A stretch of DNA of 64,000 bases from Ideonella aquatica. GTDB taxonomy: Bacteria; Pseudomonadota; Gammaproteobacteria; Burkholderiales; Burkholderiaceae_C. The notes under the pieces are model-generated. The model made no database searches. It saw only the letters and a program-made list of their open reading frames with translations, and was not told where the DNA came from. The DNA is taken from contig NZ_JAGQDE010000003.1 in the NCBI RefSeq assembly GCF_018069755.1, forward strand, positions 62,001 to 126,000. Direction: 5' to 3'. Made by a program: the position numbers and the translations under genes. Shown one piece after another: positions 43,004 to 51,645 of the stretch. Position 1 is the stretch's first letter. The number at the start of each line of letters is the position of its first letter.

Positions 43004-43585
43004 TCAGTGCGTCAAGTGGCGCTCGATGCGGCGGTCGGGCACCAGCCACATCAGGGCCACCAGCACGTACAGCGCCATGGTCAGTACCGGCATGCTCTGC
43101 ACCAGCGCCAGCGCCAGCGCCACCGCATAGCAGACCAGGGAGAGCTTGCCCTTCCAGTCGCCACCCAGCGCTTCGCGCAACACCGACTGCTCGCCCTGGC
43201 TGCGGATGATCAGCTGCTGCAGCACGCAGTAGCTGAGCGCGCACATCAGCAGCACCACGCCGTACAGGGCCACGGGCATCACCTCGAAGTGGTTCTCGCC
43301 CATCCAGCCGGTGGCAAACGGCACCAGCGACAGCCAGAACAGCAGCGCCATGTTGGCCCACAGGATGCCGCCATTGACGCGCTGCACCGTGTGCAGCATG
43401 TGGTGGTGGTTGTTCCAGTAGATGCCCACGTAGATGAAGCTCAGCACGTAGCTGAGGAACACTGGCAGCAGCCCCTGCAGGTCGGCCAGGGCGGCGCCGT
43501 GCGGCACCTTCATCTCCAGCACCATGATGGTGATCAGGATGGCGATCACGCCGTCACTGAAGGCCTCGAGCCGGGTCTTGTGCAT
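43004..43585 (-). CDS. TMEM175/DUF1211-family potassium channel-like protein
   Basis: The 193-residue product begins MHKTRLEAFSDGVIAILITIMVLEMKVP, containing the F-S-D-G-V-x-A-I signature that lines the pore in TMEM175 channels. It has six hydrophobic segments and the segment FIYVGIYWNNHHHMLH typical of the family. Bacterial members are K+-selective leak channels of one six-helix repeat that form tetramers. The ATG at 43585 matches the family start. It is divergent from the large TonB receptor gene. Confidence 0.93.
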   Translation of the reverse strand: MHKTRLEAFSDGVIAILITIMVLEMKVPHGAALADLQGLLPVFLSYVLSFIYVGIYWNNHHHMLHTVQRVNGGILWANMALLFWLSLVPFATGWMGENHFEVMPVALYGVVLLMCALSYCVLQQLIIRSQGEQSVLREALGGDWKGKLSLVCYAVALALALVQSMPVLTMALYVLVALMWLVPDRRIERHLTH

Positions 43586-43642
43586 CGTCGGATGTTCCTC
43601 GCATGGCGTCGTCGGCGCCGCACCGCGCGGGCCCGCTCGCCA

Positions 43643-43685
43643 CTCTTGCCGAGTCGCAGGGCACCCGCCCTTGCGCTGGCAAGAG
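43643..43685 (+). promoter_or_regulatory. Two-tier hairpin in the region upstream of the TonB receptor gene
   Basis: CTCTTGCC (43643-43650) pairs with GGCAAGAG (43678-43685), and inside GCAGGGC (43656-43662) pairs with GCCCTTGC (43667-43674) with one bulged T. It lies 120 bases before the receptor ATG and 58 bases from the channel ATG on the other strand. It could be a leader structure or an operator. No cobalamin or other known riboswitch consensus is evident. Confidence 0.4.
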
Positions 43686-43805
43686 GCCGCTGAATCCAGC
43701 CCGCCCCACGGACAGCGCCGCCAGCCTGGCTGCCGTCTGCTGCGGGGAAACCATGCACGGTATCGGGAAGTTCTCCCTCCGGATGCCCCTGGACACTGCA
43801 GGGCG

Positions 43806-46800
43806 ATGTACCTGCTTCCGTCGACGTCCCGGCTCGCCAGCCTGACTCCTCTCGCTGCGGCGCTCGTCGCCCTGCTGTGGTCAGGCAGCGTGGCGGCCCA
43901 GCCCACGCCTGATACGCCGGCCGAGTCCCCCGAGCCCGCGCGGGTGACGGTGCGCGGCCAGCGCCCCTATGAGCAGGGTCCGCTGCCCGGCCTGCTGCTG
44001 GGCCGCGACCAGCTGCCGGCCAATGTGCAGTCGGCGGACAAGGCCGAACTGAAGGCCAGCCGGGCCTTGAACATCGGCGAGTTCATGAACCTGCAGATGC
44101 CCTCGGTCAGTGTCAACGACTATGCCGGCAACCCCTTCCAGCTCGACGTGTCCTACCGCGGATTCACCGCCAGCCCGCAGATTGGCACGCCGCAGGGCCT
44201 GTCAGTGTTCCTGGATGGCGTGCGCGTCAACGAGCCCTTCGGCGACGTCGTCAACTGGGATCTGCTGCCGATGAACGCAATCGAGCGTTTCGACGTGTTT
44301 CCGGGCTCGAACCCGCTGTATGGCCTGAACACGCTGGGCGGCGCGCTGAGCTTGCGCACGCGCAGCGGCTTCACCTCGCCTGGCCTGGACGCCAGCCTGC
44401 AATACGGCAGCGCCGGCCGCGCCCAGGCGCAACTGGCCTACGGCTGGCACGAAGAGTCGCGCGCGCTGTTCGGTGCACTGACCCACTTCGAGGAACGCGG
44501 CTGGCGCGACAACTCCCCCTCGCGCGTTGACCAGGGCTTCGTGCGTGGCGACTGGCGTTTCGAGCGCGGCAGCGTCGGTGTCAGTCTGCTGGGCGCTTCC
44601 AATGACCTGATCGGCAACGGACTGATCCCCTACGAGAGCTGGCTTCAGAACCCGCGCAGCGTGTTCACCTCGCCCGACCAGTCGCGCAACCGGCTGGCGC
44701 AGGCGCAGCTGTTCGGGACCTTCGAGCTCGACGAGCAGATCAACCTGAGCGCGCAGGCCTACACGAGGCACTCGCGCCGACGCGGCCTGAACGGCGACAT
44801 CTACGAGGGCTTCGACGAGTTCGATGCCGACATCGACGTGGTGCGCGGTCCGCTGCGCCCGCGCACCAGCCCGCTGCCGGCCTGCCAGTGGCTGGATGCC
44901 AACCGCGATGGCCGGCGCGATACCGAGATCATCGTGCTGCCTGACGGCACCGCGGTCGATGACGTGCTGCTGGCCCCGCTGAACGATCCGAACAACGAGG
45001 GCTTGTGCGACACCTCGGCACGCCGCCCCCAACTGGGTGGCGCGCGCAACGGACAGGAAACCGGCGCTCCCGGCGTGGTCGAGGGCACGCCGATCGGCCT
45101 GCTCACCCGCACCGACGTGGCCCAGCGCACCGATGGCCTGGCGCTGCAGATGAATTTCAACCTGGAGCGGCATCGCCTGATGGTGGGTGCGTCGGTCGAT
45201 GCCAGCAGCGCCAGCTACCGCATGGCGCAGCGCCTTGGGCTGATCGATGCCTCGCACCAGGTCTATGCGGCACCGGACCAGATCGACGTGCAGTACCGCG
45301 CAGCCCAGGTTGATGTGCGGGCCAACGACTTTGACGGCCGCTCGCGCACCCGCAGCCTGTATGTCAGCGAGACCTGGACGCCGCAGCCCGGCCTGCACCT
45401 GAACCTGGCTGGCCGCTACAACCACACCCGGGTGCGGACCCGGCTGCTGGCGCGCAGCGGCTTTGGCGAGGAGGCCGGCGCGCTGCACAACCTGCGCACC
45501 GGCAACCTGCGTGCGGCCTACCTGCTGTGCCCCACGGCGGACCCGGCCTCGTGCCCGAGCGAGCCGCAGCCGGTGGCGCGGCCGCTGGAGCAGTTGCCCG
45601 ACGCGCTGACGCGCGAAAGCTTACGCTACGAATCGCTCAACCCCTCGCTGGGCTTCAGCTGGCGCCTGGATCCGGCGCTGAACCTGTTCGGCAACCTCAG
45701 CGCCGGCACGCGCACGCCGTCGGTGATCGAGCTGGGCTGCGCCTTCGATGCGCGGCCGGTGAACCTCAATGCCGGCCTGATCGACGACGCCACCGGCGAG
45801 GCGGTGCCGCCGCTGATGCGTCCGCGCAGCCTGGTCGGGCCGACCTGCAGCCTGCCCAGCACGCTGTCGGGCGACCCGTTCCTGCCGCAGATCCGGGCCC
45901 GCTCGGCCGAGCTGGGTGCGCGCGGCCTGCTGCCCGCCAACTGGGGTCCACTGTCACGCTGGGAGTGGAACGCCAGCGCCTACCGCACCGACCTGCGCGA
46001 CGACATCTTCTTCGTCGGTGTCTCGGCCGAGCGCAGCTACTTTGACACCATCGGCCACACCCGGCGACAGGGGGTCGAGATGGGCGTGAAGGGCCGGCAC
46101 GGCCCCTTTGAGCTGCGCTTCAACTATGCCTGGACCGATGCCACCTTCCAGTCGCGCTTCTATGTGCTGAGCCCGCACAACAGCAGCGCCGACTTCGATC
46201 AGAACAGCCAGCCCTCGTCGGCCCTGCCCACACCCACCGCGAATGACAACGGCACCGCCGGCACCTACCGGATGATCCGGGTCGACCCCGGCGCCCGGAT
46301 GCCGGGCATCTCGCCGCACAACCTGAATGCCAGCCTGTCCTGGTCGGTCAGCAGTGCCTGGACACTGCGCCTGAGCGCCGTGGCGCATTCGCGCGCCTAT
46401 GTGCGTGGCAACGAGAACAACGCGCACCGGCCTGCCGGCACCGACAGCGAGACGCTGCTCTACCTGGGCGGCAGTGGCACCTGGTGCGATGCCAATGGCT
46501 ACTGCGGCGGGACCTCGGGTGGCGGGCGCACGGTCGGGCGGCCGTTCATGCTGCCGGGCTCGACGCCCGGCTACGCGGTGTTCCATCTGATGAGCCACTG
46601 GCGACTGCCCTCGGGGCTGACCTTGACCGCGGGTGTCTACAACCTGTTCGATCGGCGCTACTTCACGGCGGGACGCCTGGGGGTCAACCCATTCTCGCCC
46701 TCGGTGCTGGGGGCCATTGGCCCGAGCGGCTGGAACTACAACTCGTCGGAGTGGCAGAACACCAGCTTTGTCGGGCCGGCGGCGCCACGGGCGTTCGTGC

Positions 46801-46826
46801 TGGGAGTGAGCCTTGAACTGGACTGA
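43806..46826 (+). CDS. Large TonB-dependent receptor heading a lipoprotein operon
   Basis: The 1006-residue protein begins MYLLPSTSRLASLTPLAAAL, a signal peptide ending near SVAAQ. The plug has MPSVSVNDYAGNPFQLDVSYRGFTASPQIGTPQGLSVFLDGVRVNEPFGD-like order and IERFDVFPGSNPLYGLNTLGGALSL. A barrel of large extracellular loops and a C-terminal strand (AFVLGVSLELD) follow. One loop contains DANRDGRRDTE (about residues 364-374), an EF-hand-like calcium loop, and nearby Cys residues. It overlaps the next gene by 14 bases, so it is an operon with two paralogous lipoproteins. Arrays like this often move a specific nutrient, but the ligand is unknown. Confidence 0.9.
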   Translation: MYLLPSTSRLASLTPLAAALVALLWSGSVAAQPTPDTPAESPEPARVTVRGQRPYEQGPLPGLLLGRDQLPANVQSADKAELKASRALNIGEFMNLQMPSVSVNDYAGNPFQLDVSYRGFTASPQIGTPQGLSVFLDGVRVNEPFGDVVNWDLLPMNAIERFDVFPGSNPLYGLNTLGGALSLRTRSGFTSPGLDASLQYGSAGRAQAQLAYGWHEESRALFGALTHFEERGWRDNSPSRVDQGFVRGDWRFERGSVGVSLLGASNDLIGNGLIPYESWLQNPRSVFTSPDQSRNRLAQAQLFGTFELDEQINLSAQAYTRHSRRRGLNGDIYEGFDEFDADIDVVRGPLRPRTSPLPACQWLDANRDGRRDTEIIVLPDGTAVDDVLLAPLNDPNNEGLCDTSARRPQLGGARNGQETGAPGVVEGTPIGLLTRTDVAQRTDGLALQMNFNLERHRLMVGASVDASSASYRMAQRLGLIDASHQVYAAPDQIDVQYRAAQVDVRANDFDGRSRTRSLYVSETWTPQPGLHLNLAGRYNHTRVRTRLLARSGFGEEAGALHNLRTGNLRAAYLLCPTADPASCPSEPQPVARPLEQLPDALTRESLRYESLNPSLGFSWRLDPALNLFGNLSAGTRTPSVIELGCAFDARPVNLNAGLIDDATGEAVPPLMRPRSLVGPTCSLPSTLSGDPFLPQIRARSAELGARGLLPANWGPLSRWEWNASAYRTDLRDDIFFVGVSAERSYFDTIGHTRRQGVEMGVKGRHGPFELRFNYAWTDATFQSRFYVLSPHNSSADFDQNSQPSSALPTPTANDNGTAGTYRMIRVDPGARMPGISPHNLNASLSWSVSSAWTLRLSAVAHSRAYVRGNENNAHRPAGTDSETLLYLGGSGTWCDANGYCGGTSGGGRTVGRPFMLPGSTPGYAVFHLMSHWRLPSGLTLTAGVYNLFDRRYFTAGRLGVNPFSPSVLGAIGPSGWNYNSSEWQNTSFVGPAAPRAFVLGVSLELD

Positions 46827-48636
46827 GGGGCGCACCTGGGTCGGCCTGGCGCTGTGCTTGTTGAGCGCCTGTGGTGGCGGCTCGGGCGTGCGCGAGACCC
46901 CCGCGCCGGCGACGCGCATCATGCTGCAAGGGGCGGTGGTCGACAGCGCCCCGGTCGCCCAGGGCGCCATCGAGGTCAAGCCGCTGGCCGGCGTGCCCAC
47001 CTCGACACGGCGCGATGACTCCGGCCGCTACGAGCTGATCGTCGAAGGGCTGACGGCACCGTACGTGCTGTGGGACGAGACGGCGCAGTTGGCCGGTGTG
47101 GCACTGGCTCCGGGCCGGGCGCCGGTGACGCCGTTGAGCCATCTGCTGCTGGCCGAGCTGCAAGGCGACGACCCGGCGCACTTCTACCAGGTGCTGGGGC
47201 CGGTGGGGGCGGCCGACTTTTCGCGCATCGATGCCGCGCAACTGGCGGACGCCGAGCAGCGCCTACTTGAGCGGCTGCAGCGCCAACTGGGCCTGACGCT
47301 TCCGGCCGACCTGGGCCGCTTCCACGACAGCGCCTTCGAGCCGGTGGCAGGCGATCCGATGATGGATTTGATCAGCGGCCTGCACGCTGCGCTGGCGCAG
47401 CACGGCAGCGACCTGGCCACGCTGGTGCAGGAGGTCGCACTGCATGGCCGGCTGTGCGACCGGGCGCGCGTCACGCTGGACCTGGGCGGTGCGCACTCGG
47501 TGTTCTGCCCGATGGAGCTGACCTCCGCCGTCGACGACACCGCCGGCACCGAGGCACTGCACTTTGCCAGCCCGCTGGGCGATGAGCTGCAAGTGCTGCT
47601 GCGCAGCGGCGCGGTGGCGTCGGTGCGCTGGCTGCGCGACGGCCGCGAGCGCGCGGCCTGTACTGGCGCCGGCTGCGCCGGCCTGGGCGTCGGTGTACCG
47701 GATGCCGACGGCCACCGTCTGCTGACATGGAAGCAGGTGCGCCTGAGCGGCGCGACACCCGCCAGCGTCCAGGGCCGTCTGAGCAGCGGCGAGGGCCCCG
47801 TGCAGGCCCCCTGCGCCGGCCGGCGCTTCAGTGCCCGGCACACCGATGGCTTGCGCGAGGAAGAGTGCGTGGGGCAGCGCCTGGTCACCCGTCAGTTCCA
47901 ACGGCTGGCTCATGGATTCACCGGGGCCGTGGACGGCTCGCGCCTGCTCGACATCCGGCTCGATGGCGACCGGGTCGCCTGGATCTCGCTGGGCCGTACC
48001 TGGGGCGAGATCGAGTACCGCTGCATCGGGCGGGCCTGCAGTGGCGTGAGCGTCGGCCCGGCAGCGGCCGACGGCGTGCGGCGGATCGTGCTCGCCGGCA
48101 CCCGCATGGTCCGAGCGCTGGGCGACGGCCAGGTCGACCCGGCCGACACGGTGCAGGTGGAGGCCGATGTGCTCACTGCCCGCACGCCCCCCGCACCCAC
48201 CGACAGCTGCCCGATGCCGATCCTGCTGACGCTGGAAAGCAGCGACGGCACTGTGATGCCCCTGTGCGACACCCGCCCCGGGGCATCGATCGGCATCGAC
48301 GACGTCGATGGCGATGGTCGCTTCGAGACGGTGATGACCGACAGCACCAACCCGGAGTCCGATGTCGTCAGCGTGGTCTACAACCTGGACCTGGCACAGC
48401 CGACGCAGGTCACGATGAGCCGCGTTCGGGTCGAGGCCTTCGAGCTGGCTTACCGCTGCCGCGGCGGCGACTGCCAAGGGGGCAGCGTCACCTTCACAAC
48501 CGACCTGCGCTATCGCTTCCAGTTCGATGGCACGGTGCTGGACGAGGTGCTGCCTGACGGGTCGCCTGGTACACGCCATCTGGTGCTGCGCGGCACGATC
48601 TTGTCGGCCGCACTGGTCGTTGCACCCGGAGACTGA
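46813..48636 (+). CDS. Lipoprotein A with paired-cysteine repeats, partner of the TonB receptor
   Basis: The 607-residue product has a lipobox (LSAC, Cys20) and so is probably a lipid-anchored outer-membrane or periplasmic protein. After an N-terminal carboxypeptidase-regulatory-like beta module (about 35-85) and a helical region (about 105-215), three modules share the motif C-x-G-x-x-C-x-G: Cys283/288, Cys404/409 and Cys549/554. In two of them Y-R-C precedes. A calcium-loop-like D-V-D-G-D-G-x-x-E lies at 497-505. The TTG start at 46813 has GGGAG eight bases upstream and lies inside the end of the receptor gene; no better start precedes the lipobox. No known family is recognised. Confidence 0.72.
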   Translation: MNWTEGRTWVGLALCLLSACGGGSGVRETPAPATRIMLQGAVVDSAPVAQGAIEVKPLAGVPTSTRRDDSGRYELIVEGLTAPYVLWDETAQLAGVALAPGRAPVTPLSHLLLAELQGDDPAHFYQVLGPVGAADFSRIDAAQLADAEQRLLERLQRQLGLTLPADLGRFHDSAFEPVAGDPMMDLISGLHAALAQHGSDLATLVQEVALHGRLCDRARVTLDLGGAHSVFCPMELTSAVDDTAGTEALHFASPLGDELQVLLRSGAVASVRWLRDGRERAACTGAGCAGLGVGVPDADGHRLLTWKQVRLSGATPASVQGRLSSGEGPVQAPCAGRRFSARHTDGLREEECVGQRLVTRQFQRLAHGFTGAVDGSRLLDIRLDGDRVAWISLGRTWGEIEYRCIGRACSGVSVGPAAADGVRRIVLAGTRMVRALGDGQVDPADTVQVEADVLTARTPPAPTDSCPMPILLTLESSDGTVMPLCDTRPGASIGIDDVDGDGRFETVMTDSTNPESDVVSVVYNLDLAQPTQVTMSRVRVEAFELAYRCRGGDCQGGSVTFTTDLRYRFQFDGTVLDEVLPDGSPGTRHLVLRGTILSAALVVAPGD

Positions 48637-48638
48637 GG

Positions 48639-50492
48639 ATGGACCGGCACCTCGATCTGCGCTCCCGCGGCCGGCTGGCGTGGCTGCTGGCGATGGGCAC
48701 GGCGGCCCTGGCTGTGCTGGTGGCCTGCGGTGGCGGTACGCCCAGCGATGCGCCTGCTGGGCCCCCCGTGCTGCAGGGGCGTGCCAGCACCGGTTACCGC
48801 ATCCTCAGCGAGTTCAGCGTGCGCGCCTTGGCCGGCACGCCGCGCAGCCTGTCGCAGTCCACCCAGGGCGACGGCAGCTACAGGCTGCCCTTGGACGATC
48901 TGCAGGCGCCCTATGTGCTGCGCGCCAGCTCGCCTGTCAGTGGCGAGGCCTTTCATGCGCTGGCCACGCGGCCCGGCGCGCTCAACGTGACGCCGCTGAC
49001 CGAGTTGGTGGCGGCGGCCCTGCTGGGAGAGCCGGCCGGGGGGTTCTACGACGGCCTGCGCTGGGGCGTGTCCGATGTCGCGCCCATCACCGCCCAGGCT
49101 TTGACCCAGGCCGAGGCGCGGGTGCGTACGCTGCTGGTGCAGCGGCTGGGCATTGACGTGCCCGAGTCGCTGCTACCCTTCGGCGAGGTCGATTTCAGCG
49201 TGGCCGCTGACGACCCGATGACCCAGGTGCTGCGTGTGTTGCGGCAGCGCGTGGCCGACCAGGGTCGGCTGTTTGCCGACCTGGTGGACGACGTGGCCGA
49301 GGACAGCGCGCGCTGCCGCGGTGAGTCGCTCGCCCTGTTGCTGGGCGATGCGCCGGACCGCTTCTGCCCGCTCAGCCGCAGCCGAGTCAGCGTGCCTGGT
49401 TCGGTACAGACACTGGGTTTTGCCAATGTCTTCGGCGACCGTCTGCAGCTGCGTCTGCAGGGCGAACAGGTGCTGGATGTCCGGCTCGACCGCAGCGGAG
49501 CGGGCAGCGGTGCTTGCAGTGGCGCCGCCTGCGCCGGTCTGCGCGTGGGGCCGGCCGACAGCCAGGGACGCCGCAGCCTGGATTTTGTCGCCGTGATGCT
49601 GGGCAGCACCCGGCTGGACGGGCAGCTTCACAGCGGCCAGGGCGAGGATCCCCGGCCCTGCACCGGTATTCCGATGCGGCTGCTGGGACCGGATGGCACG
49701 ACCGAGTTGCGTTGTGTCGCGCGGCGCATCGCCACCTCGAAGTTCGGCCGCGTCTCGCACGCGTTCCAGGCCAAGACCGATGCAGGCTGGCTGCTCAACG
49801 TGATCACCGAGGGCGACCGTGTCGTCTGGGTCTCGGTGGGTGACCCGCTGCGCGCCGGCCTGAGCGGCGGCGGTCAGCGCTGGCGCTGCCAGGGGGCCGG
49901 ATGTGCCGGCGCCACGGCCAGCGCCTTGGCGGCCGATGGAACGCGCCACCTGTCCTTGAAGGATGTGCGGCTCGCGCTGGTGGGCGCGGACGGTCAGGCT
50001 GACGAGGCCGTGCAGGCTCGTCTGAGTACCGAGCTCGACACCATCGCCCTGAACGAGCCGCCACTGCCCGTGTGCACGCCCTTCAAGGGCCTGGTGCTGG
50101 CCAACAGCGATGGCACCCGGCTGGAGCTGTGCGCTGACCGGCTGGCGCTGAACCCATCCTGGGAAGACCTGGATGGCGACGGCCAGCCCGATCAGTTCTG
50201 GGGCAGTCTGGGCGACGTCGGACGCTACACGATGACGATCAATGTGCTTGCCTGGTCGCCCACCAGCGGCCTGGCCGACGGCGTGGAGCTGCTGACGCGT
50301 TACATCAACAGCGATGGTGCCGAGTCCCTGCAGACCGTGCACTACCGCTGCGGCGGCGGGTGTGCCGGCGTGACGGCCCGCCAGGACGGCGATCTGACGC
50401 GCCTGCACTTTCAGGACGTGTTGCTGCTTGAGATGAACCCGGACGGCCAGCCCGGCGACCGCACGCTGAGCATCAACGGCGACATGCCCTGA
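48639..50492 (+). CDS. Lipoprotein B, paralogue of lipoprotein A
   Basis: The 617-residue protein starts MDRHLDLRSRGRLAWLLAM with a lipobox at LVAC (Cys30) and the same architecture as the preceding gene product. It has an N-terminal beta module, a helical region and three paired-cysteine modules (Cys293/298, Cys417/422, Cys571/575). A calcium-loop-like D-L-D-G-D-G-x-x-D lies at 510-518. Its ATG lies 2 bases after the stop of the first lipoprotein, so the pair arose by tandem duplication and stayed coupled. The sequences differ widely outside the motifs, which suggests separate roles, such as binding different parts of one ligand or complex. Confidence 0.75.
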   Translation: MDRHLDLRSRGRLAWLLAMGTAALAVLVACGGGTPSDAPAGPPVLQGRASTGYRILSEFSVRALAGTPRSLSQSTQGDGSYRLPLDDLQAPYVLRASSPVSGEAFHALATRPGALNVTPLTELVAAALLGEPAGGFYDGLRWGVSDVAPITAQALTQAEARVRTLLVQRLGIDVPESLLPFGEVDFSVAADDPMTQVLRVLRQRVADQGRLFADLVDDVAEDSARCRGESLALLLGDAPDRFCPLSRSRVSVPGSVQTLGFANVFGDRLQLRLQGEQVLDVRLDRSGAGSGACSGAACAGLRVGPADSQGRRSLDFVAVMLGSTRLDGQLHSGQGEDPRPCTGIPMRLLGPDGTTELRCVARRIATSKFGRVSHAFQAKTDAGWLLNVITEGDRVVWVSVGDPLRAGLSGGGQRWRCQGAGCAGATASALAADGTRHLSLKDVRLALVGADGQADEAVQARLSTELDTIALNEPPLPVCTPFKGLVLANSDGTRLELCADRLALNPSWEDLDGDGQPDQFWGSLGDVGRYTMTINVLAWSPTSGLADGVELLTRYINSDGAESLQTVHYRCGGGCAGVTARQDGDLTRLHFQDVLLLEMNPDGQPGDRTLSINGDMP

Positions 50493-50528
50493 TCGGCAGG
50501 CTCGCCGCGGCCCGGCACAATCGCAGCC

Positions 50529-51191
50529 GTGAGCGACCGTTTCGACCTTGAATTCCAGCGGCTGTTTGGCCTGGACCGTGCCGGGTCACTGATCGACTTC
50601 CGCGGCCATACCCGTGCGCTGGTGCTGGAGTGGCCCGCACCCGCCGATTGGGAGCGGCTGGGCGCCGTCTGGCGAGGCGTGCAGGACGCGCTGGGCTGGC
50701 CGGCGCCGGCGATTGCGGTGTCGGGCGAGGCGCTGCAGCTGTGGTTCTCGCTGGCCGAGCCGGTGGATGCCGCCACCGCGCAGACCCTGCTGGCCGCGCT
50801 GCGCGAACGCTTCCTGCCGGCGTCCCAGGCCGCCCAGGTGGGCGGCTGGCCGCGCGACGGTCAGGCCGCGCCGCGACCCGGGGCCGCGCTGCCCGGCGAG
50901 GACCGCTGGTCGGCCTTCGTGGCGCCCGATCTGGCGCCGCTGTTCGCCCAGACGCCCTGGCTGGACGTGCCGCCAGGCGACGACGGCCAGGCCACGCTGC
51001 TGGCCGGCCTGGGCAGCGTGTCGGCCGATCGGCTGACGCCGCTGCAGCCGACCGCCCAGCCCGCGGCCACACCGGTCACGGCGGTCGCCGCCGCGACCGA
51101 CCCGCGGGCCTTCCTGCTGCAGGTGATGAACGATCCGGCGGTGCCGCTGGCGCTGCGCATCGAAGCAGCCAAGGCCCTGCTGCCGCGCTGA
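50529..51191 (+). CDS. Protein of unknown function with a terminase-small-subunit-like C-terminal motif
   Basis: The 220-residue product starts at a GTG. The N-terminal part has ALVLEWPAPADWERL and GEALQLWFSLAEPVDA; the phrase L-W-F-S-L-A-E-P-V resembles a strand in archaeo-eukaryotic-type primases, but the catalytic residues are not recognisable. The C-terminus, DPRAFLLQVMNDPAVPLALRIEAAKALLP, resembles the short helical motif seen in some phage terminase small subunits. Neither hint proves a function. It lies 36 bases after the lipoprotein operon and may be transcribed with it. Confidence 0.5.
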   Translation: MSDRFDLEFQRLFGLDRAGSLIDFRGHTRALVLEWPAPADWERLGAVWRGVQDALGWPAPAIAVSGEALQLWFSLAEPVDAATAQTLLAALRERFLPASQAAQVGGWPRDGQAAPRPGAALPGEDRWSAFVAPDLAPLFAQTPWLDVPPGDDGQATLLAGLGSVSADRLTPLQPTAQPAATPVTAVAAATDPRAFLLQVMNDPAVPLALRIEAAKALLPR

Positions 51192-51267
51192 GGATGCTCG
51201 CGCAAGTGCCGGCGCAGGCGCAGAATCGGCGCTGGGCGCTTCGACCCGGACACCGACAGGAGACACC

Positions 51268-51633
51268 ATGTTCCAGCGCGATACCTGCTGCACCCTGGTC
51301 CCGTATTTCACCGTCCAGGAGGGGCGGCTCAACGACTTCCAGGCCCTGGGGCCGCGCTTCGTCGAGAAGACGCGCACCGAGCTGGGCTGCCTGCACTACG
51401 CCTTCTCCTACAGCGGCAACACCGCGCATTGCCGTGAAGGCTATGTGGACGCCGCGGCGGTGCTGGCCCACCTGGACAACGTGGGTGAGCTGCTGGGCGA
51501 GGCGCTGAAGATCGCCAGCATCCAGCGGCTGGAAGTGCATGGTCCGGCGGCTGAACTGGACAAGCTGCGCGGGCCGATGGCGGCGCTGAACCCGCAGTTC
51601 TTCGTGCTGGACGAGGGCATCCGGCGCGCCTGA
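51268..51633 (+). CDS. Antibiotic-biosynthesis-monooxygenase (ABM)-fold protein
   Basis: The 121-residue product has the dimeric alpha+beta ABM fold: TLVPYFTVQEGRLNDFQALGPRFVEKTRTELGCLHYAFS, then YVDAAAVLAHLDNVGELLGEAL. Such proteins are cofactor-free monooxygenases or small signalling-molecule degraders; the substrate is unknown. AGGAGA lies just upstream of the ATG. It is a single gene, convergent with kefC. Confidence 0.82.
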   Translation: MFQRDTCCTLVPYFTVQEGRLNDFQALGPRFVEKTRTELGCLHYAFSYSGNTAHCREGYVDAAAVLAHLDNVGELLGEALKIASIQRLEVHGPAAELDKLRGPMAALNPQFFVLDEGIRRA

Positions 51634-51645
51634 AGCGCGGGGGTG

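Noticed and set aside
43586-43805. Cobalamin or other riboswitch before the TonB receptor
   Set aside because: The hairpin is real, but the conserved B12 box and core sequences are missing on both strands.
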